NCBI GenBank assembly: GCA_907163345.1
Contig: CAJQUN010000426.1
Location: 372,001-436,000 of the forward strand
DNA from: Haberlea rhodopensis
Lineage: Eukaryota; Streptophyta; Magnoliopsida; Lamiales; Gesneriaceae
DNA: 64,000 nucleotides
Direction of reading: 5' to 3'
Each line of letters begins with the position of its first letter. Position 1 is the first letter of the stretch. Position numbers and translations under genes: made by a program. Shown in pieces: positions 10,970 to 23,700 of this stretch. Under the pieces are notes generated by a model. That model had not been told where the DNA came from and did not search any database. It saw nothing but the letters and a program-made list of their open reading frames with translations.

Positions 10970-12586
10970 ATGATGAGTAAGCTTGATTAGAGGTAGCTAG
11001 CCTCCAAAGTGAATCGAAGATCAGAGAAGAGTAAGGAAGAAGAACGAGAAGTACAGAGAGAAGGATGAAGTTTTTTTTGTTAATTCTCAAAAATTGATAC
11101 AACAATGAATGAATTACCAGCTTGTATACAATGCCATCTTGAGTAGCTAACTAGATACTTACTGTCACTAATAACAACATACTAACTCATTACATCAGTA
11201 ACCACTAATTACAAAACTCTACTAATAGACTTCATAATCTTGGAACTTTCTTGGCTGACTTCGAACTCTACTGCTCCGCCTTTCGCAAATAAATGGCACC
11301 CTCTTTTATTCGTCGCAAACAAAAAGAAAAGAAAAAAACGAGCCTCGGATTGTTGGTGAGGGAACATTATGAAACTGCGCTAATTCATCCGCTAAGATAT
11401 TCCCGAAAAGTCGAGCTCAGGTTATGAAAGAAGAAACCGTGAAATTAGGCAAATAAAACGAATTTCTCCTTCAATGAAATCGGAATAGTTCCCTTCGTTG
11501 TTTTTTCTTTGTTGAAATCCCCCTTTTTCATTTTACTATTCCTAATAGATTGACCCGGGCACATTTCAAGCAAAGCTATTAAGACATTAGCTTTAGACCT
11601 CTTATTGGCAAAAATGCCTCTAATTTTAAGTTAATTAATTATAGAGCATTCCTAAACCCTACTCACACCATTTTATATAGGTTTTTTTTGAAGCAATTGT
11701 AAAACATCTGCAATATGAAAATGGGATGAGGATAGGAGTTTACATTGTGGCCGTGTGATGTGAAAATTGGTTGATGAGGGGAATGTAAATTATGGCGTTC
11801 AGTTCACATGTACAGTGGAGGAAGGGGTGAGCCAAATATGAGTTTTCAGTCTGTTCATGCTCATTTATATAAATAGTTCAATGTACTGTCTGCATATCTT
11901 AGTGCAACTCTCCTAGCTCATTTTAGGGCCAAAGAATAAATTAGTGAATACAACATTTTCAACTTGGTTAGTAAAAGCCTCATTTTAATAAACTGTTTAA
12001 GGTCTACAAAACTTTTGAGCCGCCCCTGGCCATTCATGCCCGTGATCCACCTTCATATCAGTGCCTTGCACTCGATCCATCTTCGCATCATTAGAACCAA
12101 GCAAGAAAAAAAAGTTGCCTCAAGTATCAATGCTAATTGTATTTGTTATGTGTCTTCTATATGATTCTTCGGCTGTATCGAACTCTTCATACAACTTGCT
12201 AGCCATAACGACACCGTCTATATATTTTAAAATAATAAAATAAACTGTAAATGATGCAATATCAACCTGTTTTAATTATTTGTTATAGGTTTAGTAACTT
12301 AACATATAAACATGATATTATAAAAGATTTATAACCTAAAATGAAGAATCCATATACTTGAGCCATAATCGTATATGAATTAAAGCAAGGAGCATAACCA
12401 AAAAAATTTATCTTGGTGGACTAAAATTTATTCTGAAACACATTTATTAATTACAACAAAAAATTCATAAACACATGCTGTAAAAGAATTTGTATTAAAT
12501 CGTATCAATTAAAGACTTCTATTAATTTTACGGGTAATCTATTTTTTTTCAAAATATATGCATTTGCATGCAACTATTAATACTAT
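10970..12586. other. Intergenic; contains one unusual denser block
   Basis: Mostly AT-rich without recognised genes. A less AT-rich block at about 11285-11530 includes a 44-codon open frame starting at 11293 (MAPSFIRRKQKEKKK) and ending at 11427. It differs in composition from its surroundings and could be an organellar-DNA insertion; I cannot confirm this. Confidence 0.4.
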
Positions 12587-13245
12587 TGTGATATCCCCGA
12601 AATCATTAATTGCAATTTGGGCATTAATTATGTTTATGTGATATTATGGTGATAATTAGATTATGTGTTGGGACTAATTATCTTGGTGAAATGCTTGTCA
12701 CATGGTAGGCGTGACCCGGTAGAGCATTTCAGGGTGCATGTTATACATGTTGGGAAATTGGGTGTTATAATGGTTTAAATGTGTTGGTTTGTAATTTTTG
12801 GTAAAGCATGATTTTAATGGTGATTTTGGTGCATTGTGGTAAAATGCTTTTAAAATATCATGTTGGGGTATTTTATACATCATGCTTGTGTTTTGATACA
12901 CATTTAAATCTCATAACATGGCAAGGGAGCCACTTGCACACACCTTTATATCTTATCACTCCTCTCTATCAGCTTTATGTCCCTATGATAAGTGTATTTT
13001 ATACACTTATATTTCCTCTTATTTTGCATGGTTTAGTGTTAGTTTTCGATCAGAATTACACTTTTGGTCTTGTTCTATGTTATTTTGTAGGAATCCAAGG
13101 AATGAAGCATTTTATTAATAAAAGATGATGAAAAGTGCATAATTATGACAAGGACCTAATTTGAGACTTAAAAGATGGGTTTTTTCGACCTACATGCAGC
13201 ACCCAGCGCCACTCACGTAAATTTTAGTGGGCTAATATATTATAA

Positions 13246-16200
13246 CTAGTTTATTTGGCACCACGCAAGGCGTGGTGCCAGTGAACAGATGATATGACTA
13301 ATAAAATTGCTTTCTGCACTGGATGATTAACTCATCATGTTTCACAATAATATATAAGGGGTTATCAATGAACTTCAAGATCTTATAACCAAGGCCTGTC
13401 ATTCAACCATACTATAGTTTAGTTGCTGCAAGATTCCAGAGCTAAACTTGTATTTTGACCTATACAAAATCTTTACGAGCAACTTGTTTATCACCTGTGG
13501 AATTCATTGGTGTAAAAGATAGAATGTGCTCCACCAACTTAGCAATCAAATGACAAAATTATATTATTCTCCATATATTTTTATTACTGAGTTTCTCACC
13601 ATTGGTATGAAAATACTGAAGTGGTCTATAACAAATCCCTCAAAATGATGTTCGTAAATGCAACAGAAATGAGTTCAAGATTCTAGAATTCATACACAAA
13701 AAAGAAACAATAATATTTGAGTTCGTAACATGCAATGATTGTGATAGTGAACCTAATGCCCAGTAACTTGGCTGGCTTTTAGTTATGATTTGTGATACAA
13801 AAAATGATGTCAATGCATGAAGCGCAAAGATTGATAGTGCACCTAATTTTAATCCATTTGACAGGAATATATGTATGATTTACACTACAAAACATAAGTA
13901 TAACAAGATTATTAGCCATAATATAATGACATGCAAATTATTATATGTAAATTCCCAAAAAAATTAAAAGATAAAACTCACATCTTAGCCACGTCAATAA
14001 TGCATTGCCGACATGTCATTTTTGAAAGCTTTACTTTTTTTAATCTCCATATCAACAAGACATGGCGGTCCAGAAGTATCACATTAGCAAATACCACTGC
14101 ATACAAAGGAATGTTTAATAAAATAAAGATTCTCTGGCAAAAAAACAAGTATGTCTTCATGAGAAACTTAGAGGTTATTTTGGTGATGGATTATAAAAAG
14201 GAAAGAAAATTTACCAAGGAGGCTTCAATCCCATAATCCAAACAAAGCCAAAGTAATTTACATCATAGAGAAATTCACGACTTAAGAATGATTAATATAA
14301 TAACCAAACAGAATACATGACAAAAGAAGATAATGACAAGGCCTGTCTTAGTACTGAATATTTTTTGTTTGGGATGCTCTAACTATACATTATTCCTTCT
14401 TTTTTTTCAAGCTCTGAAAATAAAGTTGGTGGATCTAAGATGCAAAATAGATTGCTCATGTTTTAGCAACTTGCGTACCCTTTCCAATGTTAGCACCAAA
14501 GTATATGTGCATCATAGAGGTATGAAAATGATAGAAAGACATAAAAATGATAAAAAGACATAAAAGAACCAAAATATTACAAATTTAATACGAAGATAAA
14601 CCTTATTCATTAATGTTAATAGACAAAAGAACATGATACAAATTATTTATAACGCATCATCGGGGAAACAAGCAAAACCCCATGGGCTAAAACTCAGGTA
14701 GACACGATAATCAACTCTCAAATTTATATATCATGAAACAATGAGAAATTCAAGAATCTGAATCCTACTAAAATGATGACATTATGTTGAAAAAACCCCA
14801 ACAAAATCTACCTATGTTAGTCTATTGGTTCTCTGGCCACATCAATGTAGAATATCAACAAGTGAATTCAATCGAACAAACACCAAACAAAAATACAAAG
14901 GATGGTATGTACTAATATTAATTGAAATAGCTGAAATAAGAAAAATAATCCCAAAGTCAATGCTCTGTAACACTAGCCTAGTGTTAGTAAATCCCTAGCC
15001 TAAGCTAGTTACAATACTAAAGAAAAAAAAACAGAATGAATGCATATCTTATCCTTTTTCAAGTTTTTATCCTCTCCCCCACTTCTGGATCATTCTACTT
15101 CGGACTCTTGGGCCTAGGTCCAATTATTAGGACCCATAGAAATATTAAAATTCCTAACAACCTCATGCTTCAAAGTAAACACAACAATTCGAGATGTAAT
15201 TTATTTGACTAAGAAACAAGTTCACATCTTTTCACGGAGCTCGTTCGCGTTCTTGGCAGTACCACGAGGCGTTGGAAGGTGGGTCCAACAAGTCGACAAC
15301 CATTTCTTCCCCAAAATAGCAACACATTTCGATCAACACAGTTAGGAAAGAAAATTGGAATGCAAATGAAAATCTATACAATCATATAACACACGATTTA
15401 ACCAAGCAAAAACACAAACCCATCAAGTAAAAAAATTGATTAACAAGAATCAAAACTCACGAGCAGCATCAATGTCATGCACGCACAATAGGAATACAAA
15501 GTGCAATGAAAATCGATACAATATTCCGACTCAAGATGAATTAAGCTAAAAAATAAACCAAACGAGATAAAAATCGACCAACTAAAAAAATCAAAACTCT
15601 CAGCCAAAGCCATGGAAGCCGACAACAAAAATCCCAAAAAGATAGAAAGAAAGCAAACATAAGACCAATTTGATACAGCCAAAATATTTTACATTGATGT
15701 CTCATGCACACAAGCAAACATACACACCAAACCCTTTACATAATTTCAACACATAAGCACAACCCACATCATAAAACTATAAAGTGAAAAAATAAAGAAA
15801 ATAAAACATTCCCAGACCTAAGAAATAGAGAACTTCCTCCTTCTATGCTTGGTAGTGAAATAAATCGTTCCATCTTCAATATGCGAAGTATCCTTCGATC
15901 CATGCTTGAAGGATATCAATTTTCCAAGAGTCTTCGATCTTTTCTTTGGATCTTCGAGCAGAAACTAACACCACGGATGTGTAAAGAAACAAAAGCGTAA
16001 ACAAGAAGAAGAGGGAAAATGAGCTTCAAAAGTGACAGGCAAAAAAAGCCTAAGGTTCAGACAACAATTTGGGAAAAGGAGATGGGAAAAAAGCTTGAAA
16101 AGTCGGCCAATATCAAATCGGTGGCAGTGTGTAATATAATAAATAATAAATAAATACAAAATACAAAATAATAAATAGATAATAGATAAAAAAAGGAGAA

Positions 16201-17110
16201 AAATAAATGAGGACATTAGCTCTACCACACTTATATAATAATAAATAAATAAGAAATAAATACAAAATACAAAATAATTTAGATAATAGATAAAAAAAGG
16301 AAAAAAAATAAATGTGGTAGAGTTACTGTTCATTATATAATAGTTGTAATAATAATAAATAAATACAAATGTTAAAATAATTTAGATAATAGATAAAAAA
16401 AAAAAGGAAAAAAAAATGTGGTAGAGTTACTGTTCATAGCACACTTATATAATAGTTGTAATTCTAGGCTTGGTAGTGAAATAAATCGTTACATCTTCAA
16501 TATGTGAAGTGTCCTTCGATCCATGCTTGAAGGATATCAATTTTCCAAGAGTCTTCGATCTTTTCTCTGGATATTCGAGCAGAAACTAACACCACGGATG
16601 TGTAAAGAAACAAAAGCGTAAACAAGAAGAAGAGGGGAAAATGAGCTTCAAAAGTGACAGGCAAAAAAAGCCTAAGGTTCAGACACCAATTTGGGAAAAG
16701 GAGATGGGAAAGAAGCTTGAAAAGTCGGCCAATATCAAATTGGTGGCAGTGTATAATATAATAAATAATAAATAAATACAAAACACAAAATAATAAATAA
16801 TAAATAGATAATAGATAAAAAATGAGAAAAAATAAACGAGGGCAATAGCTTTACCACACTAATATAATAAGAAATAAATAAGAAATAAATACAAAATATA
16901 AAATAATTTAGATAATAGATAAAAAAAGGGAAAAAATAAATGTGGTAGAGTTACTGTTTATTATATAATAGTTGTAATAATAATAAATAAATAAGAAATA
17001 AATACAAAATATAAAATAATTTAGATAATAGATAAAAAAAAATAAATAAATGTGGTAGAGTTACTATTCATAGGAATAGTAACTCTACCACACTTATATA
17101 ATAGTTGTAA
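13246..17110 (-). mobile_element. Helitron-like element A (non-autonomous), minus orientation
   Basis: On the minus strand the 3' end has a hairpin with exact 10-bp arms (GGCACCACGC, plus-strand 13257-13279) and a 3-nt loop. Seven bases follow, then CTAG, then a host T. Hairpin plus CTRR next to T is the Helitron 3' signature, and no target duplication is seen. The minus-strand 5' end reads TTACAACTATTATATAAGTG, shared with the element at 20750-24430. The canonical 5' TC is not evident, so the left boundary may be off by a few bases. No Rep/helicase frame exists. Short open frames at 15965-16333 and 16497-16781 are duplicate copies of one repeat and are not credible genes. Confidence 0.6.
15847..17110. 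repeat. Tandemly duplicated 5' end of Helitron-like element A
   Basis: A block starting GCTTGGTAGTGAAATAAATC occurs at about 15847 and again at about 16468, each followed by the same roughly 450-bp sequence. The terminal word TATATAATAGTTGTAA recurs near 16335, 16447, 16962 and 17095, usually preceded by GTGGTAGAGTTACTGTTCAT. AT-rich AAATAAATACAAAA filler separates the copies. The outermost copy was taken as the boundary. Confidence 0.75.
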
Positions 17111-17416
17111 AATATATTAAAAAGTGGGTCGAGAGTTGAAGTGGAGATTTTAGTTGGGGAAGATTTTATTGGCTATAGAGGGGAAGTTCACGGACATAAA
17201 TGGAGCAATAACTGAGGAGATTTGTTTATATATAATTACGGACGAAAAAATCTGGAGGAGAGGTGAGCAGATTGATGCACGAGGAAGGAAATAATTTAGG
17301 ATATTTTAATATTCATAAGAAGGGATTTTCATTGGACAAAAGAGGTACAGAAAGAGGAAAAGACCACACCTACAGATTTTTGGAGAATCATATCACATAT
17401 TAAATAAGGAAATTTA

Positions 17417-17692
17417 CGTACAAGAGGGAAGAGAATCATATCACATATGGGAAAAATAGAATTCACGTACAGAAGGATTTTTGCAGAGGAAACATATTGA
17501 CGGACGAAGTAGAGGGAGACGCAAGACGTGAATTTACGTGAGGAGATAAGGAGAGCAATTTACGTGAAAAGCAGGTGACGTGAGTGACCAAGAAGGAGGA
17601 GGAGATTGACGTACAGGGGATTTCACGTAATAAGAAAAGAAAGGAGAGCAGCAGCGGGAAAGAGGACGAGAACAGAGGAGACCAATTCACGT
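17417..17692. repeat. Array of ACGT-centred motifs (TTCACGTAA/TTTACGTGA) inside the inner LTR
   Basis: ACGT cores flanked by TTC/TTT or GTAC occur at about 17417, 17466, 17527, 17537, 17563, 17579, 17610, 17626 and 17690, within a purine-rich stretch. One more copy is at 13213-13221 on the other side of the Helitron-like insert. Two pairs have a 16-bp pitch and are offset by 47 bp. The array is looser than those at 18909 and 33305. Confidence 0.55.
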
Positions 17693-18908
17693 AAGCAAGA
17701 GAAGAAGCACACGACCGAGAGCTAAACCAAGAAGGGGAGGAGATCATTCGAGGCGGTGCGCTTACAACGAAGGACATAGATTTTGACGACGGAGAAGACG
17801 ACGGCGACTACCGGGGACGGAGGGCCATCATCCAATTCGTTTGAATATCTCTTCCCTTATGTTTATGATGATTATAGACATGTCTATGTGTTTATTTAAT
17901 GTATTCATGAACTAATTTATTATTCTAGAGTAGACGGATCTTGACTTGAAGTTTATTTGGATTTCCGTATGGTTTATTTATGTTTTCCTGTTCTTAATGC
18001 TTTTAATCTACTGGCCATGGATTGAATGATTCCATATTCGTGATCTATCACTCGGGAGAGGGGGGTTGTGAATAGGAAAGAAGGAATTCGTATCGTGGTA
18101 GTTATATTGTTCGAAAGGCCTATAACTCCATAGAAGTCGTCATAGGAATTACTGCGCTTTTACAATTGTTTGATAATTAATCTTAGATAGGGATATCAAG
18201 ATTAATGTTAGATAATTACTTCTGCTTAACACCCGGGAGGGGGAGTAGAAACAAATAAGAATTCTCGGCTAGTAAACTAGGAAAACACGACATAGTGGAT
18301 AGTTGAGTGAAGTCGAACCTCTAGAATCCGTTCTCATTGATTTTCTCCACTTAAATTACCATCTTGTTAATCTTCTATTTTATTTGGTAGATTAATATAA
18401 TAATTATGCTATCGGTTATCTAAATAAAGTCGAGACTATTCTAATTACAGTACTTGGTGTAACTTAATTTTCAATCACTCTGGGTTCGACATCCGTACTT
18501 TCAAATTCCTATACTAAAACTTGACACCGTACACTTGCGGTACGTTTCACACGCAACACCCTACAACCCCCTCCATTCATCAAAAAGCTTCCATTTTCGT
18601 TTCTGAAACAAGAGAGGAGGAGAAACCTTTGAAAAAGGGGTCTTTTTGGGAGTTCTTGCTAAAAACTTAAAGCTCAAGTGGTAAGCTTTCATTATGGTGA
18701 AGTCTTGTTGGGTTTTGGTTGAGTTTGTAGCTTGTTTTTGGGGTTAAAAGGGTGGATCTTGGTCCATCGTGTTGTTTATGTTTGGGGGATGTATTTTAAG
18801 GTTGTTTTGTGGTTATATGTTGAGCATGGTGGTTGTTATTGGTTGTATATGAGTTTAGGTGTTGTTGGAAGCTCATACTTGGAGGATTCTCGCTGGAACA
18901 GGGCTGCT

Positions 18909-19122
18909 CGATCGATCGAAATTAGGGTCCGATCGATCGAGCAGGGCAGAGCCTGAACAAGGCGTGAAATGAGCTTACCGATCGATCGAAAATTTGTTCC
19001 GATCGATCGGTGTGATGTCTCGATCGATCGATAAAAAGTTTCGATCGATCGGTGGAGGCAGTACTTGGATGCCTATTTTTCTTCACTTGGCGATCGATCG
19101 GGGCTTAGGGACCGATCGATCG
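18909..19122. repeat. Palindrome array: eight copies of CGATCGATCG in the outer LTR
   Basis: Perfect copies start at 18909, 18930, 18979, 19000, 19021, 19042, 19091 and 19113. Successive spacings are 21, 49, 21, 21, 21, 49 and 22 bp. Several pairs extend into longer hairpin arms, for example 15-bp arms CTGCTCGATCGATCG around an 11-nt loop at 18905-18944. Spacer sequences differ while the decamers are identical. Confidence 0.95.
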
Positions 19123-19340
19123 CAAGGCATAAAATGTGGGTTTTGGGATTTTGTTCTAAATGATGATGTTTTTGGTAATGATTCATTTATTGGCTTCTAA
19201 TATGGATTCATGTGATTGTGTAGAACCATCCCAGGTAGCCACACATCAAAGGAGATAAAGTTCCACGATATCTCCACTTTTGGAACTAAGGTACGTAGTG
19301 AGACGTACGAGCATCAGACGGTAAAACGTATTTATTACGC

Positions 19341-19495
19341 TTTGATTGGTTATGCATTATGGTTGCATACATGGTCTTAATTATGCATTATGGTTGCATA
19401 CATGATTGGATATGCATTATGGTTGCATATAGGGTTGGTTATGCATTATGGTTGCATACATGATTGGATATGCATTACGGTTGCATATATATATT
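19341..19495. repeat. Minisatellite, five units of about 29 bp
   Basis: TATGCATTATGGTTGCATA recurs at 19351, 19382, 19411, 19440 and 19469. Each unit contains the inverted pair TATGCA/TGCATA, so each can form a small hairpin. It lies within the outer solo LTR. Confidence 0.9.
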
Positions 19496-19499
19496 GTGA

Positions 19500-19735
19500 G
19501 TCGAGATTATATTGCAGTGATGATAGAATACTTGCCGCCGTTATGTCGAAGCGATGGTAGAATACTTGCCGCTGTCATATTTAGCGATGAAGAATATTTG
19601 CCGCAAATATGTCGAAGCGAAGGATAATGCCGCTGTCATATTGATGCGAGGGATATTATACCGCTAATATGTCGAAGCGAGGGGTATTAATGCCGCTGTC
19701 ATATAAACGCGAGGGGTATTATGCCACTGATATAA
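19500..19735. repeat. Degenerate tandem repeat with GTCGAAGCGA and TGCCGCTGTCATAT words
   Basis: At least three alternating copies of a unit containing ATGTCGAAGCGA, GGTATTA and TGCCGCTGTCATAT are visible (around 19543, 19608 and 19668). Part of the outer LTR. Confidence 0.7.
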
Positions 19736-20248
19736 TAAGACTGGAAATTGGCCATTGATATACACGGAAAGGATACATGTCATGACATGCATATTGGCAT
19801 TATAATCCTTTGATTATTATTGTGGTACAGGGACAACCAATGGAGCTTTTAAATGTGTTAAATACATGAAGTGAATTGCATTTACGGTTTATGCATTGAA
19901 TTATGATCATATTATTGTGAATATGATTTATATACATGCTCATGGTTTTGGGGTTGTTCCTGTAGGTACTTTTGGGCGGAAGGGGCTAAGGCGGGTTGAT
20001 GCGGGGAGCTAGTGAGGAGTGCTCTTGGTAGCAAGCTTGATTCTTTTGTATAGTATCTACTCTAGGAGTAGTGTAAAGCTATAGGATTAGCATTCATTGG
20101 TTGGGAATGTAACTAATTCCTTTTGGAACTTTATTTTGGCACTGTAATTTAATAGCTCAGGGCATCAACATAACCTTTATACTCTGTTTATGCATGAAAA
20201 TTTTTATTTACGCCTTTAATCCGCACTTAAGGAACTAGGGTCTTTACA

Positions 20249-20749
20249 CCATAATATCATTTCTTTTCACAACATAAGGACAAATTTGATTAAATAATTT
20301 AAAGAATATAGGTACGCGCTTAAATGGAATTGAGTGGTCTGACCATATTTTCACAAATATTCTTGTACTTTTTTATTAAAAAATATTTTAAAAATCACAT
20401 GTACTATATTAATATAACAATATAAATATATAAGGTATTTATATTATCACTTCTTATATATTAGATAACAAAGTACAATTTTTTACTAAAAGTAAAAATT
20501 CATAATCATCCCTCTCTAAATATAGAATATCGGGATGCAAAAATACAACCAAAAAACTCAAAAGAGGAAAACAAAGGCTGTAATTCATACTCGTAGCAGA
20601 ATGAAACATTTAAATGACTTCAAAGTGGCAACTAAATGACTGTAGTTCACACATGTATGTTGTAGCAGATGGTGTCATGGACTCACGGTGGGATGTGGGG
20701 TTAGGGTAGAGGCACACAATTTGTTTGATTATGTGTAGTATATATAATA
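20249..20749. other. Sequence between outer LTR and Helitron-like element B
   Basis: AT-rich, non-coding; nothing recognised. Confidence 0.5.
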
Positions 20750-23700
20750 CTAGTTATTTCTTGCACCTCGCGAGGCGCGGTGCCACTGACCAGGCTATTT
20801 TTGGTCTTTCGTTCTCTAGTTTTTACATTTTTTAAAGTCTATTTCATCTCTTTTTGTCCATAACTTCTAAGGTAAATATGACATTTGACCAAACATGATT
20901 ATAAGTTTAAGATGCCTATACTTGTTTTTGTACACTATGGCTCTAACAATGATTCATGAATATATATACTACATTATTGGCCAATATCCTAACGGAAATA
21001 TCTGTACAATATCCGTAGCTTTGGATGGAAATTTCAGTCCTGCAAAGCATTATTCTTCGAGTGTTTCCTTAACATTCTGCATAATGTTTTCCAAGACTTT
21101 TCCTCATTCAAACTAAACATAAGACACACAACAAATTAGGCTGATGAAGCTCAGGAGAATAAGACGGCAAAATGAATAAATAACAATACGTATATAAAAG
21201 GCTGCACCTCGCCCCACATGTAGGGTTTGTAAACACAGCTTCAATGGGAACTTCAGCCAGACTCTCTCATAGATTTTCTTGGACACCAAACAACCATGTT
21301 TTTTTTAAAAGGCTATTTTAGTTTAAATCTCACAAGTAAAAAACTTGGACATTTGAAAATAAATCGCAAAAGAAAAAAAAACAATGCTTTCTAAAACTAA
21401 AATAACCATTTTGACCTAACAAACAAAACATCTAGTTCCACCAAAAAAATCAAAGATGATGTAAATTAAATGAAAGATACAAACATTAAAAAAAAAAAAA
21501 AAAGCTCAATACGGCAATCCCACAGGATATAAACACTACAAAAGAAAAACTAAATGTGGCTATAGTGACATTTTTTTTCAGTGACGCTTGCTTATAGCGC
21601 TAATAGATGAGCATTACTATAACTTATAGTAACGTTTTAAAGTGATGCAAGTACTATATTTTGCAATACACATAAGCGCAATAGAAAAAATCTCATGTGA
21701 CATTATTTAGTGTCATTTAAGAGTTCAATAACCAACTTAACTTACTCATTTAGGACAAATAAAGTGTCACCATACATTGACATGGTGATGTTCACAATGT
21801 TAACGAAAATCGTCAGTGTATATTTCAAACACACTACAACTAATTATATTATATCTCAGCTACATAGAGCTTATTTTTATTTTAAATTTTTGACATACAC
21901 TCAGATGTCGAAGATTCAGCAGCACATTACCCATAATCTCAAGCCTATGATAACAACACAAAAACCAAAATTCAAAAATTTTCACCATATTACAAGAATG
22001 GTAACTGTCATTCAAAAAACATATTTCTATTTGTCATAATAGTTTTAATCAGGCTCTATCCTGCTCTTTCCATTGATTGTGATGGCTACTTCTGTTGGAA
22101 CTTATCACCTGGGATCCATTGGAAGCCATAAAAATCATTTTCACTTCTCTACAACCAATGTAAGAAAAAGCTGACTATCTTTCGAAATAACATATGCCCC
22201 TGAATTTTTTTCTAAAAATCAAGTGACTTTTGATTTTTTCCCTAAGAGGCATGAGTTTTTAAATAAAAAACGAACATGATCAATTAATTTTTTAACAGTA
22301 TATACCAAAGTACATTAGCACTAGCAATACTGAAACAAAATTTAGTAATGCCTTGGAAAATTTTATAAATGTTTTGGGCGAAGTGGTTAGATTTTGGTAA
22401 TTGATTGATATAACAGAATGTTAACACCAGCAACAAGTGAGGCTAATGATTTTCTCTACCAATTGTTTGGAGTGGATCAGAGGAATTTGAAGTTTGCACG
22501 GCAAAAGCCTCAGTATTGTCCAGAAAAGTGTATTATTTCAAAGGCATACTTCTATTCCCCCCCACAGAACATTCATATCAATAGCTTATAAATGTTAAGA
22601 TCAATTTGCATCCATAAAATAGAAAATGTGTTGAGCCCTGTTACTTCAAACTTTTTTAAAAAAGTCTCATTTGAATTACAAACAGTCTATATTCATGCTA
22701 GAGGTTGAGTGACATCCCAATAATAGCAGCAATCCAAAATGGTCAATGATATTGGGTCATAAAATGACAAATAATGGAATATACAAACCAATTTTGAAAG
22801 TCTTACCTATTTTTTTCAGCATGTTCATCAAGAAATGCGACACTTGCTTGCCAGAGTGTTTTCTGGGTTGTGGATTGGTTTTCTGGTAAAAGGAGGTTGT
22901 CGAGCCAAATGTGACTACTCCTCGAGTAGGTCACATCTCAAGGGGCCCAAAAGACCACCTGAAAATAGCTTTGTTGAAGCATACTTAAAAGTAACAACCC
23001 AATAAACATATCAAGTGATAAAGAGGGGAAAATGTCACAAGATCCACTCATTTACCATGTTAGAAAGAGAAAAAGCGATACAGCTAGACAATTAATACTA
23101 GAAGTACCAAAAATCTTATTTGTAATTTATGCTGAGATTGTTTTACAACAACAAATTATCAAACCTAAAAAACAACAAGAAAATTGGTTTGTTGGCACAG
23201 AGGAACCATGTTGGGGAAGAGCAATTGTAAAGTCACCCTTCAACTGAAAATTGAGAAGTAAAATTTCTTTGAAACTATAAACTCTGACCCCATTTTTTAT
23301 ATTTGTGTTTGGGTATTACAACAGAAATCATGGTCTTATTCTTGGTTATTGAGATCACCATTAATCGTAGTATGTCCACATAAGGGCCAAGTTAACCAAA
23401 CCCATTAGCATCCAATTTTAATCCCAGGATAAGACACAAAACCTGTGTTACTCCCTCTAAACTCACAAGAGAATTGAGTAAATTGTCGACAACTATAAGA
23501 GCTTAAACATAATGATTAGCTTGCAGCATATTATGAAAAATGTTTCCCAAGGTTGTCGCTGCCCCAGGGTATGAAGATCTCCAACACGACAATGTTTCAT
23601 GACCAAATACGAAAATCTATCCGTTCAAAATGTGTGTACAATGTTGGCAAGAACGGATGATCCAGCGATAAGTAGGCTAAAAGAAAAATTTCCCTAGCAA

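Larger units (their letters stand above)
12986..18558 (+). mobile_element. Inner solo LTR with 5-bp target duplication, itself split by a Helitron-like element
   Basis: The element starts TGATAAGTGT and ends CACACGCAACA, a TG...CA pair. It is flanked by exact CCCTA copies at 12981-12985 and 18559-18563. Removing the Helitron-like insert leaves about 1.7 kb. Near the 3' end it carries GACACCGTACACTTGCGGTA. The same tail occurs in reverse orientation at 32339-32375, so the family is repeated in this window. No gag, pol or PBS is seen, hence a solo LTR or a non-coding LTR element. The family name is not established; Ty3/gypsy origin is a guess. Confidence 0.75.
12587..20248 (-). mobile_element. 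Outer solo LTR of a Ty3/gypsy (Del/Tekay-like) element, split by nested insertions
   Basis: The outer pieces are 12587-12985 and 18559-20248, about 2.1 kb in total. The plus-strand ends are TGTGATATCCCC and GGGTCTTTACA, so on the minus strand it begins TGTAAAGACCC as does the chromovirus LTR at 53120-55312. Joining the two pieces across the CCCTA target duplication gives continuous LTR-like sequence (GTCCCTACAACCCCCTCC). Inside lie a palindrome array, a 29-bp minisatellite and a second degenerate repeat. No PBS or internal region follows either end, so it is a solo LTR. The flanking 5-mers (ACTAT and CCATA) do not match, which indicates age or rearrangement. Confidence 0.65.

Noticed and set aside
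15965..16781. Two similar hydrophobic minus-strand frames (15965-16333 and 16497-16781)
   Set aside because: They are the two copies of the duplicated Helitron-like end, with AT-rich low-complexity translation and no start or motif.
18909..19122. CRISPR-like array
   Set aside because: Repeats are 10-bp palindromes with 11-, 12- or 39-bp spacers inside a plant LTR; length, context and kingdom are wrong for CRISPR.
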